From Azonexus hydrophilus DSM 23864 (GTDB lineage: Bacteria; Pseudomonadota; Gammaproteobacteria; Burkholderiales; Rhodocyclaceae), in contig NZ_AUCE01000017.1 of the NCBI RefSeq assembly GCF_000429605.1, positions 62,001 through 126,000 of the forward strand: DNA of 64,000 bases, read 5' to 3'. Each line of letters starts with the position of its first letter. Position 1 is the first letter of the stretch. The position numbers and the translations under genes were made by a program. The notes below the pieces were generated by a model, which saw only the letters and a list, made by a program, of their open reading frames with translations, was not told the DNA's origin and searched no databases. This document shows, piece after piece, positions 26,365 through 37,016 of the stretch.

Positions 26365-29300
26365 CGCGCCGCTACCGGCCGGCAGCCGTACCGGCGTCAT
26401 CACCCGCCTGCTGATCGGTCTGCAGGTGGTGCTGATCGTCGCCGTGCTGCTCGGCAGCCTGTCGCACGTGCTGCGCCTGCGCCAGGATGCGCTGGACAGC
26501 CATCTCGACGAGGCCCGCGCCCACGCCCGGGTATTCGAGGAACAACTGACGCAAACCTTGTCCTTGGCCGACCTCAGCCTGCAGGCCATGCCTGAACTGA
26601 TCGACGGCGCGCAGATCGACGAAAAGGCGACAGCCCGGCAACTGGAAGGCATGCTGCGCCGCCTCCTCTTCCTCCGCTCGCTGTCGATTGCCGACGAACA
26701 TGGCCGCATCCTGGTCAGTTCCAACCCGGATAACGTCGGCCAGCAGATCGACAGCAAGGACTTCCAGCCGCCACGCGAAGGCAACGAAACTGCCAGCTTC
26801 CTGCGCATTGGCGTCCCCTGGCAGGGCCGCGACCTAGCCGATGCCTCGCCGAGCACGACCCGCAGCCCGATCCCGCCGGACAGCCCGAACTTCTTCCCGG
26901 TCATCCGCGAGGCCCAGGTCGGCGCACGCCGGCTGCAGATGGTCGCCGCCCTCAATCCCGACTACTTCATCAACCACTTCTCGCACCACATCGATCCGCA
27001 ACTGACGCAGGTCGAGATCCTCGACTATCACGGCATCGTCATGCTCTCGTCGCGCGTCGATCTGATGCCGGGCAGCCTGCATCTGAGCGGGTCGCCGCTG
27101 GCCGAAATGCGCGACAGCGAAATCGGCAGCCGCGCCGAAGACATCGACGGCGGTCGACAGATGCTCAGCGCCTACCGCGCCTCGCGCAGCTACCCCCTGT
27201 TCGTGCTCGTGCATATCGATCGGGAACAGGCGCTGCAACACTGGTACGCGGAAGCAAAGATCACCCTGGCCGTCACCGGCGCCGCACTGCTGGTCATCAT
27301 CACCCTCAGCCTGCTGCTGATCGGCCGCATCCGCCGCGGCCTGATCAACGAGGCCCGCCTGCATCACGAACGGCAACTGGCGGCCCAGGTGTTCGAGAAC
27401 AGTACCAGCGGCGTCCTGGTGACCGATGCCGAACGGCGGATCCTCGCCGTCAATCCGCATCTGGAAAAGGTATCCGGCTTCAACGCCAGGGAACTGATCG
27501 GCCAGACCCCCAGGATATTCAGCTCCGGCCGGCATGATGACGGGTTCTACCGGCAGATGTGGGAAACCATCGACGAACACGACATCTGGCGTGGCGAAAT
27601 CATCAACCAGCGCAAGGATGGCCGCCTGATCGAGGAATGGCTGACCATTTCGGTGGTTCGCGACAGCCACGGGCAGCTGGTCAATTACTTGGGCGTTTTC
27701 GAGGACATCACCGAACAGCGCCTGCAGGCTTTACGCCTCAAGCGCCAATTGGCCGCGCTGCAGGCGCTCAACGAAATCGCCACGATCAAGGGCCTCGACC
27801 CGCGGGAAATCCTGCGCCATGGACTGCGCCTGGCCAGCGAGCACCTGCACCTCGAATACGGCATCATCAGCCACATCGACCCGGCAGCCAATAGCTACCG
27901 GATCGAAGTCCAGGTCTGCCCCGACGGCCTGCTCGCCGACAACCAGGAATTCCCGCTGGGCGATACCTTCTGCGCCGAAATCATTCACCAGGACAAGCTG
28001 TTCCAGCTGGTCAATGCCGCCGAATCCGAGTACTGCGACCATCCGAGTTTCCGCGAATTCAAGCTGGCCAGCTTCCTCGGCACGCCGATCCGCGTCGACG
28101 GCGCGCTGTACGGGACGATCAATTTCTCGTCGCGCCAGCATCGCGACCACGATTTCGACCCCTCGGACCTCGAGTTCATCCAGCTGTTGGCCCGCTGGGC
28201 CGGCGCCGTGATCGAACGCATGCGCGCCCACGAGCAACTGGACAAGGCCCGTGCCGCAGCGGAAGCCGCCAGCGTCGCCAAGGGCAGCTTCCTGGCCAAC
28301 ATGAGCCACGAAATCCGCACCCCGATGAACGGCGTGATCGGCATGGCCGACCTCCTGCTGGCCACGCCGCTGAACGCCGAACAGCGCGACTATGCGGAAA
28401 CCATCCGTCACAGCGCCGACGGCCTGCTCGGGCTGATCAACGATGTGCTCGACTTTTCCAAAGTCGAAGCCGGCAAGCTGGAAGTCGAGAACATTCCCTT
28501 CGCCCCGGCCGAAATCCTGCACGACACCCTGGCACTGCTCGGCCACTCGGCCGGGACCAAGGAAATCGCCCTCAACGGCACGATCGATCCGGCCGTTCCC
28601 GCCCGTCTGATCGGCGATCCGGGGCGGCTGCGCCAGATCCTGATCAACCTGGTCGGCAACGCCGTCAAGTTCACCTCAGTCGGCAGCGTCTGCGTCCACT
28701 TCACCGGCTGGCCGGACGGCGACGACAATCTGCGCCTGCAGATTTCGGTCAGCGACACCGGCATCGGTATGGCGCCGACCGTGATCGCCGGCCTGTTCTC
28801 ACCCTTCTTCCAGGGCGATGCCTCGACCACCCGCCAGTTCGGCGGTACCGGCCTCGGCCTGTCGATCTGCAAGCGCCTGATTGAATTGATGGGCGGCAGC
28901 ATCGCCGTCGAATCGACGCCCGGCGCAGGCAGCATCTTCCGCGTCGAACTGCCCTTCGCCATCGACCGCAGCAGCGCGCTGGCCCGCCCGGCCAGCGAAC
29001 CGGGCACGCAGCTACGTGACGGCCTGCGGGTACTGCTGGTCGAGGACAACCTGATCAACCAGAAAGTCGCCGGCGCCCTGCTCGGCAAGCTCGCCTGCCA
29101 ACACGTTGCCGTGAACAATGGCGAAGAGGCCCTGGCCCGCCTGCGCGAAGAGACATTCGACGTGGTCCTGATGGATTGCCAGATGCCGGTCATGGATGGC
29201 TTCGAGGCCACCCGCCGCCTGCGGGCCGGCGAAGCCGGCAGCAGCAGCCAGACGACTCCCATCGTCGCCATGACCGCCAATGCCATGCAGGGCGACCGCG

Positions 29301-29401
29301 AGGCCTGCCTGGCGGCCGGCATGGACGATTACCTGGCCAAGCCGGTCAGCAATGCCGCGCTGAAGCAGGTCCTGATCCGCTGGAGCAACGGCCGGGTTTA
29401 A
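26348..29401 (+). CDS. hybrid sensor histidine kinase (PAS-GAF-HisKA-HATPase-REC)
   Basis: A 1017-residue inner-membrane kinase. The start is taken as TTG 26348, 17 bases inside the binding-protein gene; this is uncertain. Order: membrane span ~18-36; a periplasmic domain to ~300 of CACHE-like size; span ~305-326; PAS ~345-455 ([20 protein letters not shown]); GAF ~470-620; HisKA with phospho-acceptor H654 in [12 protein letters not shown]; HATPase with [15 protein letters not shown]; and a receiver with D943 in [13 protein letters not shown]. No separate response regulator is adjacent. It converges on a glycosyltransferase gene, the stop codons overlapping. Confidence 0.9.
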   Translation: MPFSTDAPLPAGSRTGVITRLLIGLQVVLIVAVLLGSLSHVLRLRQDALDSHLDEARAHARVFEEQLTQTLSLADLSLQAMPELIDGAQIDEKATARQLEGMLRRLLFLRSLSIADEHGRILVSSNPDNVGQQIDSKDFQPPREGNETASFLRIGVPWQGRDLADASPSTTRSPIPPDSPNFFPVIREAQVGARRLQMVAALNPDYFINHFSHHIDPQLTQVEILDYHGIVMLSSRVDLMPGSLHLSGSPLAEMRDSEIGSRAEDIDGGRQMLSAYRASRSYPLFVLVHIDREQALQHWYAEAKITLAVTGAALLVIITLSLLLIGRIRRGLINEARLHHERQLAAQVFENSTSGVLVTDAERRILAVNPHLEKVSGFNARELIGQTPRIFSSGRHDDGFYRQMWETIDEHDIWRGEIINQRKDGRLIEEWLTISVVRDSHGQLVNYLGVFEDITEQRLQALRLKRQLAALQALNEIATIKGLDPREILRHGLRLASEHLHLEYGIISHIDPAANSYRIEVQVCPDGLLADNQEFPLGDTFCAEIIHQDKLFQLVNAAESEYCDHPSFREFKLASFLGTPIRVDGALYGTINFSSRQHRDHDFDPSDLEFIQLLARWAGAVIERMRAHEQLDKARAAAEAASVAKGSFLANMSHEIRTPMNGVIGMADLLLATPLNAEQRDYAETIRHSADGLLGLINDVLDFSKVEAGKLEVENIPFAPAEILHDTLALLGHSAGTKEIALNGTIDPAVPARLIGDPGRLRQILINLVGNAVKFTSVGSVCVHFTGWPDGDDNLRLQISVSDTGIGMAPTVIAGLFSPFFQGDASTTRQFGGTGLGLSICKRLIELMGGSIAVESTPGAGSIFRVELPFAIDRSSALARPASEPGTQLRDGLRVLLVEDNLINQKVAGALLGKLACQHVAVNNGEEALARLREETFDVVLMDCQMPVMDGFEATRRLRAGEAGSSSQTTPIVAMTANAMQGDREACLAAGMDDYLAKPVSNAALKQVLIRWSNGRV

Positions 29402-30525
29402 TTTCTGCCGGCGATGGCTTCGCGGGCGACCTGTTCAAACGTGTTCACCACCCCGGGCCAGTTGCGCAGCAGCATGTCATCGCGCGCCCGCACGCTCATC
29501 CCGACCAGACGTTCAGGCATCTCGACGCTCCACAGCGCGGCATCGACATAAGCTTTCTCGTCCCCGGGCGCGACGGCCACACTGTTGATGCCGTCGACCA
29601 CCAGTTCCGCTGCCGCCGCACTGCGGTAAGCCACCACCGGCACGCCGCTGGCCATGGCCTCGGCCACGACATTGCCGTAGGTTTCGCTGAGGCTTGGGAA
29701 AAGGAAGATGTCGGCGCTCGCATAATGGCGCGCCAGATCCTCGCCATGGCGCATGCCGGCGAAATGATGATCGGGGTGTTCCTGCCTCAGCCGGCGCGCC
29801 GACGGTCCGTCGCCGACCCAGACCATGCGGGCATCGGGATGCCAGACCTGGATGGCGGCAAAGCACTTCTCGACCAGCGCCAGGTTCTTTTCCGGCGCCA
29901 GACGGCCGACGTAGAGACACACCGGCCCTTCGCCGACGGCGCCCCAGCCGGCGCGCAGCAGCGGATCGCGCCGCTGCGGATCGAACAGCACGGTATCGAC
30001 ACCGCGCCCGACCACCCGCACGCCGGGCACGCCGGCACCGGCCAGATCGGCGGCCAGCGCCGCCGTCGGCACCATGGTCGCCAAGGTGCGCCGATGCAGG
30101 ATGCGCAGGTAGGCCGCCACGGCCGGACGCAGCCAGCCCATGCCGTAATGCACGCTGTAGCGGTCGAAATTGGTATGAAATCCCGAAGTCACCGGGATGC
30201 CCAGCCGCCGCGCCACGGCCACCGCCGACCAGCCGAGCGGCCCCTCGGTGACCACGTGCACCAGGTCCGGCCGCCGGCCGCGCCAGCGCCGGGCCAGCAT
30301 CCGCCCGGCCGGCAGGCCGAAACGCAGCCCGGGATAACCGGGCAAAGGCACGCCGGGCAGGGGAACATCCAGTTCGCTGCCGGCGTCTTCCGCGCCCTGG
30401 CGCGGACGCAGCACCTCGACCCGGTGCCCCAGATCGCGCAGACCACCGACCAGGCGGCCGACCGTCATCGCCACCCCGTTCACCTCGGGCGGATAGGTTT
30501 CGGTGACAAAGGCGATATCGAGCAT
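29398..30525 (-). CDS. family 4 glycosyltransferase
   Basis: A 375-residue GT4 (GT-B fold) enzyme. The ATG at 30523-30525 overlaps the dgkA stop in TGATG; a GTG one codon upstream is less likely. Seen: FVTETYPPEVNGVA, the acceptor-side SGFHTNFDRYSVHYG and the nucleotide-sugar motif SLSETYGNVVAEAMASGVPVVAY (read in two parts). This resembles the SqdX/MgtA/PimB-like group, several of which glycosylate lipids. Coupling with diacylglycerol kinase suggests a lipid acceptor such as diacylglycerol, but this is inference. Confidence 0.8.
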   Translation of the reverse strand: MLDIAFVTETYPPEVNGVAMTVGRLVGGLRDLGHRVEVLRPRQGAEDAGSELDVPLPGVPLPGYPGLRFGLPAGRMLARRWRGRRPDLVHVVTEGPLGWSAVAVARRLGIPVTSGFHTNFDRYSVHYGMGWLRPAVAAYLRILHRRTLATMVPTAALAADLAGAGVPGVRVVGRGVDTVLFDPQRRDPLLRAGWGAVGEGPVCLYVGRLAPEKNLALVEKCFAAIQVWHPDARMVWVGDGPSARRLRQEHPDHHFAGMRHGEDLARHYASADIFLFPSLSETYGNVVAEAMASGVPVVAYRSAAAAELVVDGINSVAVAPGDEKAYVDAALWSVEMPERLVGMSVRARDDMLLRNWPGVVNTFEQVAREAIAGRN

Positions 30526-30941
30526 CACAGCTTCTCCAGCAGGACACCGCCCCAGACCACCAGCACCTGGAGCAGCGAGACCAGCACGGCGGCACTGCCG
30601 ATGTCCTTGGCACGCTTGGCCAGGCGGTGGTTCTCCAGGCCGACGCGATCGACCACGGCCTCGATCGCCGAGTTGAGCAGTTCAACGACCAGCACCAGCA
30701 GCACACTGGCGATCAGCAGGCCGGTCGCCAGCCAGCCGACCGGCAGCCAGATGGCCAGCGGAATCAGCAGCAGCGCCAGCCACACTTCCTGGCGGAAGGC
30801 ATCCTCGCAGAGGTAGGCGGCGCGCAGGCCGTCGAGCGAGTAGTTGAAGGCATTCCAGACCCGGCGCAGGCCGGTCTTGCCCTTGAAGGGCGATTCGTTG
30901 GCCGGATCAAGGCCGAGTTCGTCGGGGTGCGGCGCGTTCAT
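30525..30941 (-). CDS. dgkA: diacylglycerol kinase
   Basis: A 138-residue inner-membrane enzyme that phosphorylates diacylglycerol to phosphatidate. Three membrane spans are visible, and the family signature is present: FNYSLDGLRAAYLCEDAFRQE near the N-terminus and VVELLNSAIEAVVDRVG with the catalytic Glu. Slightly longer than the E. coli enzyme because of a ~20-residue N-terminal extension. It overlaps the GT4 gene by one base. GGAGG lies just upstream of the start. Confidence 0.93.
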   Translation of the reverse strand: MNAPHPDELGLDPANESPFKGKTGLRRVWNAFNYSLDGLRAAYLCEDAFRQEVWLALLLIPLAIWLPVGWLATGLLIASVLLVLVVELLNSAIEAVVDRVGLENHRLAKRAKDIGSAAVLVSLLQVLVVWGGVLLEKL

Positions 30942-31001
30942 GAATCCTCCTTGGCTGAACGCACCTTAAACACCCATTGCTAAGCTTTCATGACAAGCCG
31001 G

Positions 31002-31814
31002 TCAGGGCCGGTCGCCATGCGCGAGACGGTTCTCGATGTCGGCAAGGACCGTGCGCAGATCGGCGATCGTGTCGATCACGTAATGCGCACCGGCACTGGT
31101 GAACTCGCGGGCAATGCGGGCACGCAACGCGACCAGCGTATCCTCGTCGGCCGCCTCGAACTCGGCCTGCGTCAGCCCGGCCGGACTGCCGGAGAGCATC
31201 AGCCCGACCGTCCACATGCCGGCGTTGCGCCCTTCGAGGATGCCCGGCAGGGTGTCGTCGACCTTGACGCAATGCGCCACGTTGCCGACCTTCAGGTCGA
31301 GCACGCACTGCAGCGCCATCCACGGCCCGGGGCGGGCACCGGCGGCGAGATCATCGGCGCAGACGGTGCAGTCCGGCGCGTAGCCATTGGCGGCGGCAGC
31401 GACCATCAGTTTTTCCATGACCTGGCGCGGGTAGCCGGTGGTCGAACCGATCTTCAGGCCACGCTCGCGCAAGGCGGCAACCGTCTCCAGCGTGCCGGGA
31501 ATCAACGCCGCGTGTTCGCCGACGCGTTCGACCTGGAGCGGCAGGAAAGTGCGGTAGATGTGATCGATGTCGTCGCTATTCATCGGCCGGCCGAACTGTG
31601 CCCGCCAGCGGGCGTCGACCGCCGGATCGCGGCCGAGCGCCTCGATGTGCTGCCATTTGCCCAGGCCCATCGGGCCGCGCGCTTCGGCCAGGCTCAGGTC
31701 AAAGTCATAGGCGGCGCGGAAGGCGTCGACGAAAATCTGGGTCGGCGCGAAGGAGCCGAAATCGACCGTGGTCCCGGCCCAGTCGAAAATGACGGCTTCG
31801 AGTTGTTGTTGCAT
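31002..31814 (-). CDS. phnX: phosphonoacetaldehyde hydrolase (phosphonatase)
   Basis: A 270-residue HAD-family enzyme that cleaves phosphonoacetaldehyde to acetaldehyde and phosphate. The nucleophile Asp11 is in [12 protein letters not shown], and the Schiff-base lysine is K53 in [12 protein letters not shown], as in the characterised enzyme. The later [19 protein letters not shown] is the fourth HAD motif. Last gene of the phnS-T-U-W-oxidase-X unit, 27 bases after the FAD oxidoreductase. It releases the phosphate that the pathway is for. Confidence 0.95.
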   Translation of the reverse strand: MQQQLEAVIFDWAGTTVDFGSFAPTQIFVDAFRAAYDFDLSLAEARGPMGLGKWQHIEALGRDPAVDARWRAQFGRPMNSDDIDHIYRTFLPLQVERVGEHAALIPGTLETVAALRERGLKIGSTTGYPRQVMEKLMVAAAANGYAPDCTVCADDLAAGARPGPWMALQCVLDLKVGNVAHCVKVDDTLPGILEGRNAGMWTVGLMLSGSPAGLTQAEFEAADEDTLVALRARIAREFTSAGAHYVIDTIADLRTVLADIENRLAHGDRP

Positions 31815-31841
31815 GGGATGTCTCCGTAAGGTGGCGGCGGT

Positions 31842-33065
31842 TCAGCCGGAAGTTTTTCCGGCCCGCGCGGCGGCGCAGGCAGCGAGGAAGTCGGGAGCGT
31901 AGGGGTCGAAATCGCCACGCCGGCCCGGGGCGCTGGGCTGCGGATCGACGAAGGGCGCAGCGCCACGGATCAGTTCGCCGATCAGGCGACCGACGCCGCC
32001 GGCGAAGCTGATTCCCGAGCCGTTGCAGCCGCTGGCGACGTACAAGCCGGCGATCATCGGCGCGGCGCCGACGACCAGTTGCCGGTCGGGCGTGTAGTTG
32101 CTCGGCCCGGTCAGGTAATGGGCAATGCCCAACGTGTTCAGCGCCGGGAAGCAGGGCGCCAGTTCGTCGGCCCCCTCGGCCAGGTTGGCCCAGCCGTCGG
32201 CGTCGTCCGGATCGAAGACGAAGCCGGCAAGGTCGGCCGGCAGCGTGCGCGCGTCGGCGACCGCCGGCTGGCGCTCGCGGATGCCGAACAGCAGCGCCCC
32301 GACCTCGGGCCGGGCGTAAGCGCGGATTGCCGGCAGCAGGACGATGGCGCCGTCGCGCGGAAAAATTGGTGCCGGCTCGCTGATCCAGTACTGGCTGCGT
32401 ACCGGCGCCATCGGCAGCGGCAGGCCAAGATCGACGCTGAGGCGGTTGGCCCAGGCGCCGGCGGCATTGACGATGACGCTGGCGGCACGCCGGCGCCCAT
32501 CGGCCAGCTCGACACCCCAGACGCGCCCGGTATCGACAACGACACGTTTAACCTCACTAGCCTCGCAGCGCACGCCACGGGCGATTGCGGCGCGCAGCAG
32601 GGCGGTGGCAAACAGATAGGGTTCGACGTAGCACTCGTCGGGGAAGAAAACCGCGTGGTCGAAGGATTCCGGCGCCAGCCAGGGGGCGCGGGCGAGCGCC
32701 TCGGCTTTGTCCAGCCAGGTGCTGGCGATGCCGTGCGCGGCGGCGACTTCGGCACGCGCCTGCAACACTGCCAGGTGGCTGGCCGGTGCCGCGTGCAGTG
32801 CGCCGACCGTGCGCCGGCCGATGTCTTCGCCGAGTTCTTGTTCGAGTTCGGCCATCGTGCGGAAAGTCTGGCGGGCCAGCGCGATCTGCCCGGGATCGTC
32901 GCGCACCATGGTCAGCAGCGCCGCTGCCCGGCTGGTCGCGCCGGCCGCCGGCTGCAGGCGTTCGAGGACGAGGACGCGCTCGCCGAGTCCGTGGCGGGCG
33001 AGTTCGTAGGCGACGGCGGCGCCGAAGATGCCGCCGCCGACGATCAGGATGTCACGTTCGTTCAT
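31842..33065 (-). CDS. FAD-dependent amine oxidoreductase of the phosphonate cluster
   Basis: A 407-residue DAO/glycine-oxidase-like flavoprotein. The FAD-binding [17 protein letters not shown] is at residues ~9-25, [10 protein letters not shown] follows, and the C-terminal [20 protein letters not shown] closes the FAD site. It lies between phnW and phnX, overlapping phnW by 4 bases. Flavin oxidoreductases in this position have been linked to oxidation of 2-aminoethylphosphonate analogues, such as N-methylated forms, to phosphonoacetaldehyde (Pbf-type enzymes). I infer such a role; the exact substrate is not determined by sequence. Confidence 0.8.
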   Translation of the reverse strand: MNERDILIVGGGIFGAAVAYELARHGLGERVLVLERLQPAAGATSRAAALLTMVRDDPGQIALARQTFRTMAELEQELGEDIGRRTVGALHAAPASHLAVLQARAEVAAAHGIASTWLDKAEALARAPWLAPESFDHAVFFPDECYVEPYLFATALLRAAIARGVRCEASEVKRVVVDTGRVWGVELADGRRRAASVIVNAAGAWANRLSVDLGLPLPMAPVRSQYWISEPAPIFPRDGAIVLLPAIRAYARPEVGALLFGIRERQPAVADARTLPADLAGFVFDPDDADGWANLAEGADELAPCFPALNTLGIAHYLTGPSNYTPDRQLVVGAAPMIAGLYVASGCNGSGISFAGGVGRLIGELIRGAAPFVDPQPSAPGRRGDFDPYAPDFLAACAAARAGKTSG

Positions 33066-34180
33066 TCAGCTACCGCAACTTGCATGTCGCGCAGCGTCGC
33101 AGCCACGGCATCGACGACCTTGGCGATGTCCTGAGCGGTCAGCGCGCCGATGCAGCCGACACGGAAGGTTTCAACTTCGGTCAGCTTGCCCGGGTAGAGG
33201 ATGAAGCCCTTGTCGCGCACCGCCGCGTAGAAGGTCTTGAAGTCGTAGTTCGGGCTGACCGGCGCGTGGAAGGTGACGATGATCGGCGCCTGGTGTTCGG
33301 GTGCCAGGAAAGGACGCAGGCCGAGGCCGGCCATGCCGTCGACCAGCGCTGCACAGTTGGCGGCGTAGCGCGCCTGGCGGGCGGGCAGTCCGCCTTCCTC
33401 GGCGTACTGTGCAAGCGCTTCGTGCAGCGCGACGACGACGTGGGTCGGCGGCGTGAAGCGCCATTGCGTGGTCTTCTGCATGTAGATCCACTGGTCGTGC
33501 AGGTCCATCGCCAGCGAGTGGCAGTTGCCGGCGGCGGCTTCCAGCGCGCTGCGGCGGACGATGACGAAGCCCATCCCGGGCACGCCTTCCAGGCACTTGC
33601 CGGAAGCAGCAACCAATGCCGCAATCGGCATCGTGCGCAGGTTGATGTCGAGCGCGGCGAAGGAGCTCATCGCGTCGACGATCAGCTCGCGGCCCTGGCG
33701 GGCGACGGCGGCAGCAATCTCGGCGAGCGGGTTGAGGATGCCAGTACCGGTTTCGCAATGGACCTGGGCGACATGGGTGATCGCCGGGTCGGCGGCGAGC
33801 GCCGCCTCGATGGCCGCCGGGTCGGCCGGCTGGTCTTCGGCGAAGCGCAGTTCGACGGCCTCGCGCCCGAGGTAGCTGAGGATCTTCAGGATGCGCGCGC
33901 AGTAGGCACCGTTGTTCGGCACCAGCACCTTGCCCTGGCGCGGCACCAGGGTGCCCAGCGCGGCTTCGACCGAGAAGGTGCCGGAACCCTGCAGCGGCAC
34001 GCAGACGTGGCTGTCCTCGCCGTGGGCGATGGCCACCAGTTGCCGGCAGACGTCGGCGGTGATGCGGTTGAAGGCGGCGTCCCAGGAACCCCAGTCGTGC
34101 AGCATCGCCTGTTTGGTGCGCAGCGAGGTGGTCAGGGGGCCGGGGGTGAGCAGCAGCGGGTCGCGGTCGACGGCGTACAT
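33062..34180 (-). CDS. phnW: 2-aminoethylphosphonate:pyruvate transaminase
   Basis: A 372-residue PLP enzyme converting 2-aminoethylphosphonate and pyruvate to phosphonoacetaldehyde and alanine. The start at 34180 gives [19 protein letters not shown], typical of PhnW. The family segments [11 protein letters not shown] and [13 protein letters not shown] are clear, and the PLP lysine is in [16 protein letters not shown]. Length is normal. It lies just downstream of the transporter genes and provides the substrate for PhnX. Confidence 0.96.
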   Translation of the reverse strand: MYAVDRDPLLLTPGPLTTSLRTKQAMLHDWGSWDAAFNRITADVCRQLVAIAHGEDSHVCVPLQGSGTFSVEAALGTLVPRQGKVLVPNNGAYCARILKILSYLGREAVELRFAEDQPADPAAIEAALAADPAITHVAQVHCETGTGILNPLAEIAAAVARQGRELIVDAMSSFAALDINLRTMPIAALVAASGKCLEGVPGMGFVIVRRSALEAAAGNCHSLAMDLHDQWIYMQKTTQWRFTPPTHVVVALHEALAQYAEEGGLPARQARYAANCAALVDGMAGLGLRPFLAPEHQAPIIVTFHAPVSPNYDFKTFYAAVRDKGFILYPGKLTEVETFRVGCIGALTAQDIAKVVDAVAATLRDMQVAVAE

Positions 34181-34200
34181 GGATAGGTTCTCCGAAAAAA

Positions 34201-35889
34201 TCAGCGCTGGAAATGGCGCCAGGCCTGGTGGCGGCGCAAGAGCAGGTGGGTGAGCAGGGAATAGACGAGACTGATCAGCGCCGAGGTGAGCACGATCAGT
34301 GTCGCCATCGCCGCCGCCGGGCCGAGTTCGCCGGCCTCGTCGAGGTTGAGGATGGCGACGGCCGCCGGCAGGGTCTCGCTGGAATACAGGAAGACCAGCG
34401 CCGACACCGTGGTCATCGCGTTGATGAACAGGTAACGGGCGATTTCCAGCACCGCCGGCAGGCAGACCGGCAGCGTCACCCGCCACAGGGTGACGAAGCG
34501 CGACACCTTGAGCGAGGCCGAAACCGCCTCGAATTCGCGGTCCAGGCTCTTCAGCGCGGTCACCGCGGTCAGGTGGCAGGGCGTGTAGAAGTGCACGACG
34601 GTGGCGACGACCATGATGGTCAGTGTGTGATAGAGCCCGTTGAGCGGGTTATCCGGCGAATTGAAGAAGAGGATGTAGCCGATGCCCAGCACCAGGCCGG
34701 GCACCCCCATCGGCAGCGCCGCCATCGCCCGCACCGCTGTCCCCAGTGCAGCCGGCCGCGCCGGCGTGCGCTCGAGCAACCAGGCGGTGAGGAAGACCAG
34801 CGGTGTGCCGAACAACGCGGTCAGCGCGGCAATCTTCAGGCTGTTCTGCCAGGCGGCCAGGACACCGGCTTCGGCCAGGCCGTAGATGTAGTGGTCGAAC
34901 GTCAGTTCAAGGTTGTACGGCCAGAAGCGGACCAGCGAGGTATACATCGCCATGCCGAGCACGCAGAACATCGCCGTCGCCAGCAGCAGGCAGTAGAGCA
35001 GCAAGGGCAGGTCGCGGCGGCGGTCGGGACGCGGCTGGTAGGGGACGGCGCGGGCGGTCAGGCTGGCCTGCTGGCGGCGCTGTACCCAGGTATCGATGGC
35101 GAAGGCGAACAGCACCGGCAGCAGGAGCAGCAGGGCAACGATGGCGCCGCGGCCGAAGTTGTGCTGGCCGACGACCTGGACATAGACCTCGACCGCCAGC
35201 ACCGGGAAATTGCCGCCGATCACCTTGGGAATGCCGAATTCGCTGACCGAATAGGCGAATACCACCAGCGCCGCGCTGATCAGCCCGTATTTGGCGGCCG
35301 GCAGCGTCACCGTGCGGAAGCGCCGCCAGCGCGAGGCACCGAGCGCATCGGCGGCTTCGTAGAGACGGCCGTCGGCGGTGGCCAGGGCGACGACGAGGAT
35401 CATCAGGGCGTGCGGAAAGGCCGCATAGACCGTGGCCATGACGATGCCGACCGGCCCATAGACCGAGGCACCGCCCAGCCAGGCCTTGAGCACGCCCTGG
35501 GTGCCGAACCACTGGATGAAGGCAATCGCCCCGACCAGCGACGGACCGAGCAGCGCCGACAGACCGATCAGCCGCCACAGGCCGCGCAGCGGCAGACAGG
35601 CGCGCTGGATGGCGTAGGCGTAAAGGAAGGCCAGCGGCACCGTGATCACCGTCACCAGCGCCGCCACCCACAGCGTATTCCAGGCCGCCGTCGCCATCCC
35701 CGGCGTGGCGGCGAATTCGACGAAGCGGAGCAGGCTGAAAGCGCCGTCGTCGTCGCGCACGCTGCCGACCAGCAGGGCCAGCAGCGGCAGCACCAGGAAC
35801 AAGGCCAGGGCGACGGCGGCACCGAGCAGCAGGACGCCCGGCAGACGCTCTGCGCCGGAGCGGAAAACAAGCGGCCGGCGCAGGATCAT
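34201..35889 (-). CDS. phnU: 2-aminoethylphosphonate ABC transporter permease (double-domain)
   Basis: A 562-residue inner-membrane permease. The start at 35889 overlaps the ATPase gene by 4 bases. Two successive binding-protein-dependent permease domains are visible, roughly residues 60-270 and 330-550, with about twelve spans. [20 protein letters not shown] in the first half and [20 protein letters not shown] in the second are the EAA loops that contact the ATPase. This fused layout is the type assigned to the PhnS2-T2-U2 system. Substrate is inferred from the surrounding phn genes. Confidence 0.88.
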   Translation of the reverse strand: MILRRPLVFRSGAERLPGVLLLGAAVALALFLVLPLLALLVGSVRDDDGAFSLLRFVEFAATPGMATAAWNTLWVAALVTVITVPLAFLYAYAIQRACLPLRGLWRLIGLSALLGPSLVGAIAFIQWFGTQGVLKAWLGGASVYGPVGIVMATVYAAFPHALMILVVALATADGRLYEAADALGASRWRRFRTVTLPAAKYGLISAALVVFAYSVSEFGIPKVIGGNFPVLAVEVYVQVVGQHNFGRGAIVALLLLLPVLFAFAIDTWVQRRQQASLTARAVPYQPRPDRRRDLPLLLYCLLLATAMFCVLGMAMYTSLVRFWPYNLELTFDHYIYGLAEAGVLAAWQNSLKIAALTALFGTPLVFLTAWLLERTPARPAALGTAVRAMAALPMGVPGLVLGIGYILFFNSPDNPLNGLYHTLTIMVVATVVHFYTPCHLTAVTALKSLDREFEAVSASLKVSRFVTLWRVTLPVCLPAVLEIARYLFINAMTTVSALVFLYSSETLPAAVAILNLDEAGELGPAAAMATLIVLTSALISLVYSLLTHLLLRRHQAWRHFQR

Positions 35890-36953
35890 GCCGCCTCCGG
35901 CAAGGGCTGCAGATGCTCGGCGGGAATGCCCAGGCGCAACATCGCCCCCGGGCGGATTTCGCGACCGCACAGGTAGTTGCTGGAAAACTGGGCGACCAGC
36001 GGCCGACCGTCGGCCGTGTGCGCGCGCAGCGTGACCAGTGAATACGGACCGAGGAACTCGCACTTGAGCACATGGCCGTAGAAGGTGTTCTCGCCCTGGT
36101 CGAGGGTATCGTGCAGACGGATGTCCTCGGGACGGACGTAGAAGCGGGCGGTCGCCCCGGCCGGCAGTTCGGCGGCGGTGCGCAGCAGCAGGTCGCCGCT
36201 GCGGGCGTGGTGCGGCCCGACGCGTTCGGCTGTGAGCAAATTGCCCCGACCGATGAAGTCGGCGACGAAATCGTTGCCGGGCTGGCGGTAAATATCGCGC
36301 GGTTCGCCGATCTGCTGGATGCGCCCCTGCTGCATGACGACGATGCGGTCGGCCATGGCCAGGGCTTCTTCCTGATCGTGCGTGACCATGATCGTGGTCA
36401 CCCCGAGACGGGTCTGCAGGGCGCGGATTTCGCCGCGCAGGCGGACGCGCTCGATGGCATCGAGCGCCGACAGCGGTTCATCCAGCAGCAACAGGTCGGG
36501 CGCCGTCGCCAGTGCCCGCGCCAGCGCGATGCGCTGCTGCTGACCGCCGGACAACTGCGCCGGATACTTGGCCTGGGTGCCCGGCAGCCCCACCAACTCG
36601 AGCATTTCCTCGACCCTTTGCTTGGCCAGGCGGCGTTCGTTGCGGCTCGAGTTCAGGCCGTAGGCGACGTTGTCGGCAACCGAGAGGTTGGGGAACAGTG
36701 CATACGACTGGAAGACGATGCCGTAATCGCGTTGCCCCGGCGGCAGTCGGGAAATGTCGCGACCGGCATGGACGATCTCGCCTTCGTCCTGCATTTCCAG
36801 GCCGGCAATGGCGCGCAGCAGGGTCGTCTTGCCGCAGCCGGACGGACCGAGCAGGACCAGGAATTCACCTTCGTCCACGGCAAGTTCGATGTGATCGAGC
36901 GCCACAAACTGGCCGTAGCGTTTGCTCAACTGGCGGATGTCGAGATGGGCCAT
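35886..36953 (-). CDS. phnT: 2-aminoethylphosphonate ABC transporter ATP-binding protein
   Basis: A 355-residue ABC ATPase. The start at 36953 gives MAHLDIRQLSKRYGQF. Walker A GPSGCGKTT, the ABC signature LSGGQQQR, Walker B LLLLDEPLSALD and the TOBE-type C-terminal domain (RFYVRPEDIRL) are all visible. It follows phnS after a hairpin that probably attenuates expression, and overlaps the permease gene. Belongs to the spermidine/iron-type importer group; assignment to phosphonate rests on context. Confidence 0.9.
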   Translation of the reverse strand: MAHLDIRQLSKRYGQFVALDHIELAVDEGEFLVLLGPSGCGKTTLLRAIAGLEMQDEGEIVHAGRDISRLPPGQRDYGIVFQSYALFPNLSVADNVAYGLNSSRNERRLAKQRVEEMLELVGLPGTQAKYPAQLSGGQQQRIALARALATAPDLLLLDEPLSALDAIERVRLRGEIRALQTRLGVTTIMVTHDQEEALAMADRIVVMQQGRIQQIGEPRDIYRQPGNDFVADFIGRGNLLTAERVGPHHARSGDLLLRTAAELPAGATARFYVRPEDIRLHDTLDQGENTFYGHVLKCEFLGPYSLVTLRAHTADGRPLVAQFSSNYLCGREIRPGAMLRLGIPAEHLQPLPEAA

Positions 36954-36967
36954 GAAACCTCGCAAAT

Positions 36968-37004
36968 AGAAAAAACCGTCCGCCCCCCACGGGCACGGAC
37001 GGTT
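36968..37004 (-). terminator. attenuator hairpin between phnS and phnT
   Basis: AACCGTCCG (36974-36982) and CGGACGGTT (36996-37004) pair. On the minus strand the hairpin is followed by a run of T (complement of 36968-36973). It sits between the binding-protein gene and the ATPase gene, where partial termination gives excess binding protein. Confidence 0.75.
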
Positions 37005-37016
37005 GTCTGGAAGGAA

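Noticed and set aside
30942..31001. TTGTCAT upstream of dgkA as a Pho half-site
   Set aside because: No second 7-mer 11 bases away and no -10 at the expected place; PhoB control of dgkA is unsupported.
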